From positions 1 through 7,088 of the forward strand of contig CANHLD010000087.1 in NCBI GenBank assembly GCA_947461325.1: a DNA stretch of 7,088 nucleotides, given 5' to 3'. Shown here piece after piece: positions 6,383 through 7,088 of this stretch. The stretch is from Comamonadaceae bacterium. GTDB taxonomy: Bacteria; Pseudomonadota; Gammaproteobacteria; Burkholderiales; Burkholderiaceae_C. Every line of letters starts with the position of its first letter. The first letter of the stretch is position 1. The position numbers and the translations under genes were made by a program. The notes under the pieces were generated by a model, which saw only the letters and a list, made by a program, of their open reading frames with translations, had not been told where the DNA came from and did no database searches.

Positions 6383-6410
6383 CTTGAAATTTCCCGTCTG
6401 AACCAAAAGT
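6383..6410 (+). promoter_or_regulatory. sigma32 (RpoH)-like heat-shock promoter
   Basis: CTTGAAA (6383-6389) is an exact match to the sigma32 -35 consensus. After a 13-base spacer, CCAAAAGT (6403-6410) matches about half of the CCCCATNT -10 element. Transcription would start near 6417, just where the folded leader of the hsp20 gene begins. The -35 is convincing and the -10 is weak. Confidence 0.55.
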
Positions 6411-6416
6411 AAGTTC

Positions 6417-6481
6417 TACCAAAGTGCCTGCGGGGCTCTGGTATTTCATTCACTTGCTTGTTCTCAAGGAGATTTCAAATG
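6417..6481 (+). promoter_or_regulatory. ROSE-like RNA thermometer in the hsp20 5' leader
   Basis: Two hairpins can be drawn. The first pairs UACCA (6417-6421) with UGGUA (6439-6443), with a short GCC/GGC inner stem. The second is the likely sensor. CUUG (6457-6460) pairs with CAAG (6465-6468) over a UUCU loop, and the stem continues with UU (6454-6455) against GA (6469-6470), leaving G6456 unpaired or in a G-G contact. C6453 pairs with G6471. This is the ROSE signature: UUGCU facing the AGGA of the Shine-Dalgarno AAGGAG (6466-6471). Beyond an internal loop, CAUU (6447-6450) can pair with AAUG (6478-6481), masking the start codon too. ROSE elements repress small heat-shock genes and melt on heating, and the gene here is exactly such a gene. 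The structure was folded by eye. Confidence 0.6.
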
Positions 6482-6940
6482 GCTTATGCATTCGGACGCA
6501 ATTTACTTTTAAATTCAGTGGGTTTTGACCGCTTGATCGACGCTTTCCAACAATACGAAAACGGCGATCCTGCATCCCGGGCACAAACCTATCCGCCCTA
6601 CAACATCGTGAAACAAAGCGAAAACAATTACCTGGTTGAAGTCGCGGTGGCGGGTTTCAAACAGGAAGACATCGACATCACTGTCGAGGGCAACAAGCTC
6701 AGTATCTCCGGCAAGGTACAAGGCAGCGCCCAAGGCGATTATTTGCACAAAGGCATTGCCACGCGCGACTTCAGTCACCAATTCACACTGGCTGAAACCG
6801 TGGTGGTGCGTGCCGCTGACATGCTCAACGGTTTGCTGGTGGTTCGACTGGAAAACGTGATTCCTGATGAAAAGTTGCCGCGCAAAATCCTGATCGGCGG
6901 CACCGATAAACATGTGGTTGAAGAGCGTTTGGCAGCCTGA
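6479..6940 (+). CDS. ibpA: small heat-shock protein, IbpA-type Hsp20
   Basis: This is an ATP-independent holdase chaperone that binds unfolding proteins in the cytoplasm and keeps them refoldable for DnaK/ClpB. The 153-residue product has an N-terminal arm with GFDRLIDAF (~15-23), typical of IbpA-class proteins. An alpha-crystallin domain (~38-132) follows, opening with YPPYNIV and including VAVAGFKQEDIDI, the L-x-I-x-G strand (LSISG) and LHKGIATRDFSHQFTLAE. The C-terminal I-L-I (137-139) is the IxI anchor for oligomer assembly. Length is normal. The start is ATG 6479, with AAGGAG (6466-6471) at 7 bases; an in-frame TTG at 6458 lies upstream of the ribosome site. Expression is probably controlled twice by heat, through a sigma32-like promoter and a ROSE-like leader. 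A strong terminator follows, so it seems monocistronic. Confidence 0.95.
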   Translation: MAYAFGRNLLLNSVGFDRLIDAFQQYENGDPASRAQTYPPYNIVKQSENNYLVEVAVAGFKQEDIDITVEGNKLSISGKVQGSAQGDYLHKGIATRDFSHQFTLAETVVVRAADMLNGLLVVRLENVIPDEKLPRKILIGGTDKHVVEERLAA

Positions 6941-6962
6941 CCCGTCTATAGCGTTATTCACC

Positions 6963-6996
6963 AAGCCCCCGGCTTCTCAGTGTCGGGGGCTTTTTT
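6963..6996 (+). terminator. rho-independent terminator after hsp20
   Basis: AAGCCCCCG (6963-6971) pairs perfectly with CGGGGGCTT (6984-6992) around a 12-base loop, and the stem runs into a six-T tract (6991-6996). It lies 22 bases after the hsp20 stop and is the only clear intrinsic terminator in the window. Reading from the other strand it has just two A/T pairs and no matching T-run, so it is directional. Confidence 0.92.
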
Positions 6997-7025
6997 GCGT
7001 CCCGGCATTGCAACGACAATCTGGC

Positions 7026-7088
7026 ATGACCTCCACTTTTTCAGAACTGCTGGCGCAGCGTCAGTTCATGCGTTTTTGGCTGGCGCGC
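7026..7088 (+). CDS. N-terminus of probable MFS transporter, cut by window edge
   Basis: The last 21 codons are open from ATG 7026 to the edge and read MTSTFSELLAQRQF followed by MRFWLAR. The pattern of a short polar leader, then RQFMRFWLAR just before the first membrane span, is what I associate with major-facilitator superfamily permeases of Burkholderiales, but the spans themselves lie outside the window. No good Shine-Dalgarno sequence precedes the ATG. The gene sits after the hsp20 terminator, so it has its own transcription unit. The family call rests on a very short stretch. Confidence 0.45.
   Translation, partial: MTSTFSELLAQRQFMRFWLAR

Noticed and set aside
5548..6453. A 301-codon open frame on the minus strand
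   Set aside because: It lies wholly opposite the short-chain dehydrogenase, whose motifs are complete and which has a good ribosome site. The antisense translation is rich in His and Arg with no recognisable domain, as expected for a shadow frame.
6515..6964. A 149-codon open frame on the minus strand
   Set aside because: It is antisense to the hsp20 gene, runs into its terminator region, and shows no family features.

Overview
The window looks like chromosomal DNA of a betaproteobacterium, most likely Burkholderiales (Comamonadaceae-like). This is inferred from the style of the proteins (a DUF47/PhoU-like protein paired with a Pit carrier, an IbpA-type Hsp20, a YqiA-type esterase, a start of a major-facilitator protein) and from an apparently moderate GC content of about half. 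No database search was possible. I see no integrase, transposase, CRISPR array, tRNA or rRNA, so this is an ordinary housekeeping stretch with a few small regulatory elements and small genes.

Layout. (1) Positions 1-1358, minus strand: a compact GspE/PilB-type secretion or pilus ATPase, whose last codons overlap the start of a GspF/PilC-type membrane platform gene. The platform gene runs off the left edge and carries an apparent one-base frameshift near 120. (2) Positions 1359-1523: a divergent intergenic region with three loosely matching 7-base repeats at 11-base spacing, a possible PhoB-type site. (3) Positions 1524-3537, plus strand: a probable operon of a DUF47/PhoU-like regulator, the Pit low-affinity phosphate carrier, and a 111-residue exported protein of unknown function that may be MliC-like. 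(4) Positions 3560-4314, minus strand, convergent: the YqiA-like alpha/beta hydrolase, preceded by a 37-40 codon ORF whose stop overlaps the yqiA start (ATGA). (5) Positions 4391-5554, plus: an exported serine beta-lactamase-fold hydrolase. (6) Positions 5635-6369, plus: a DHRS6/BDH2-like short-chain dehydrogenase. (7) Positions 6383-6992, plus: a heat-shock module made of a sigma32-like promoter, a ROSE-like RNA thermometer, an IbpA-type small heat-shock protein and a strong intrinsic terminator. (8) Positions 7026-7088: the first codons of a probable MFS transporter, cut by the right edge.

Functionally, the clearest partnerships are GspE with GspF (assembly ATPase and its inner-membrane platform), the DUF47 protein with Pit (phosphate uptake and its control), and the hsp20 gene with its own 5' leader. 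In that leader a hairpin can pair across both the Shine-Dalgarno sequence and the AUG, with the UUGCU/AGGA signature of ROSE thermometers. The most rewarding points for follow-up are the ROSE-like leader, the missed small ORF coupled to yqiA, and the frameshifted gspF beside a compact gspE.
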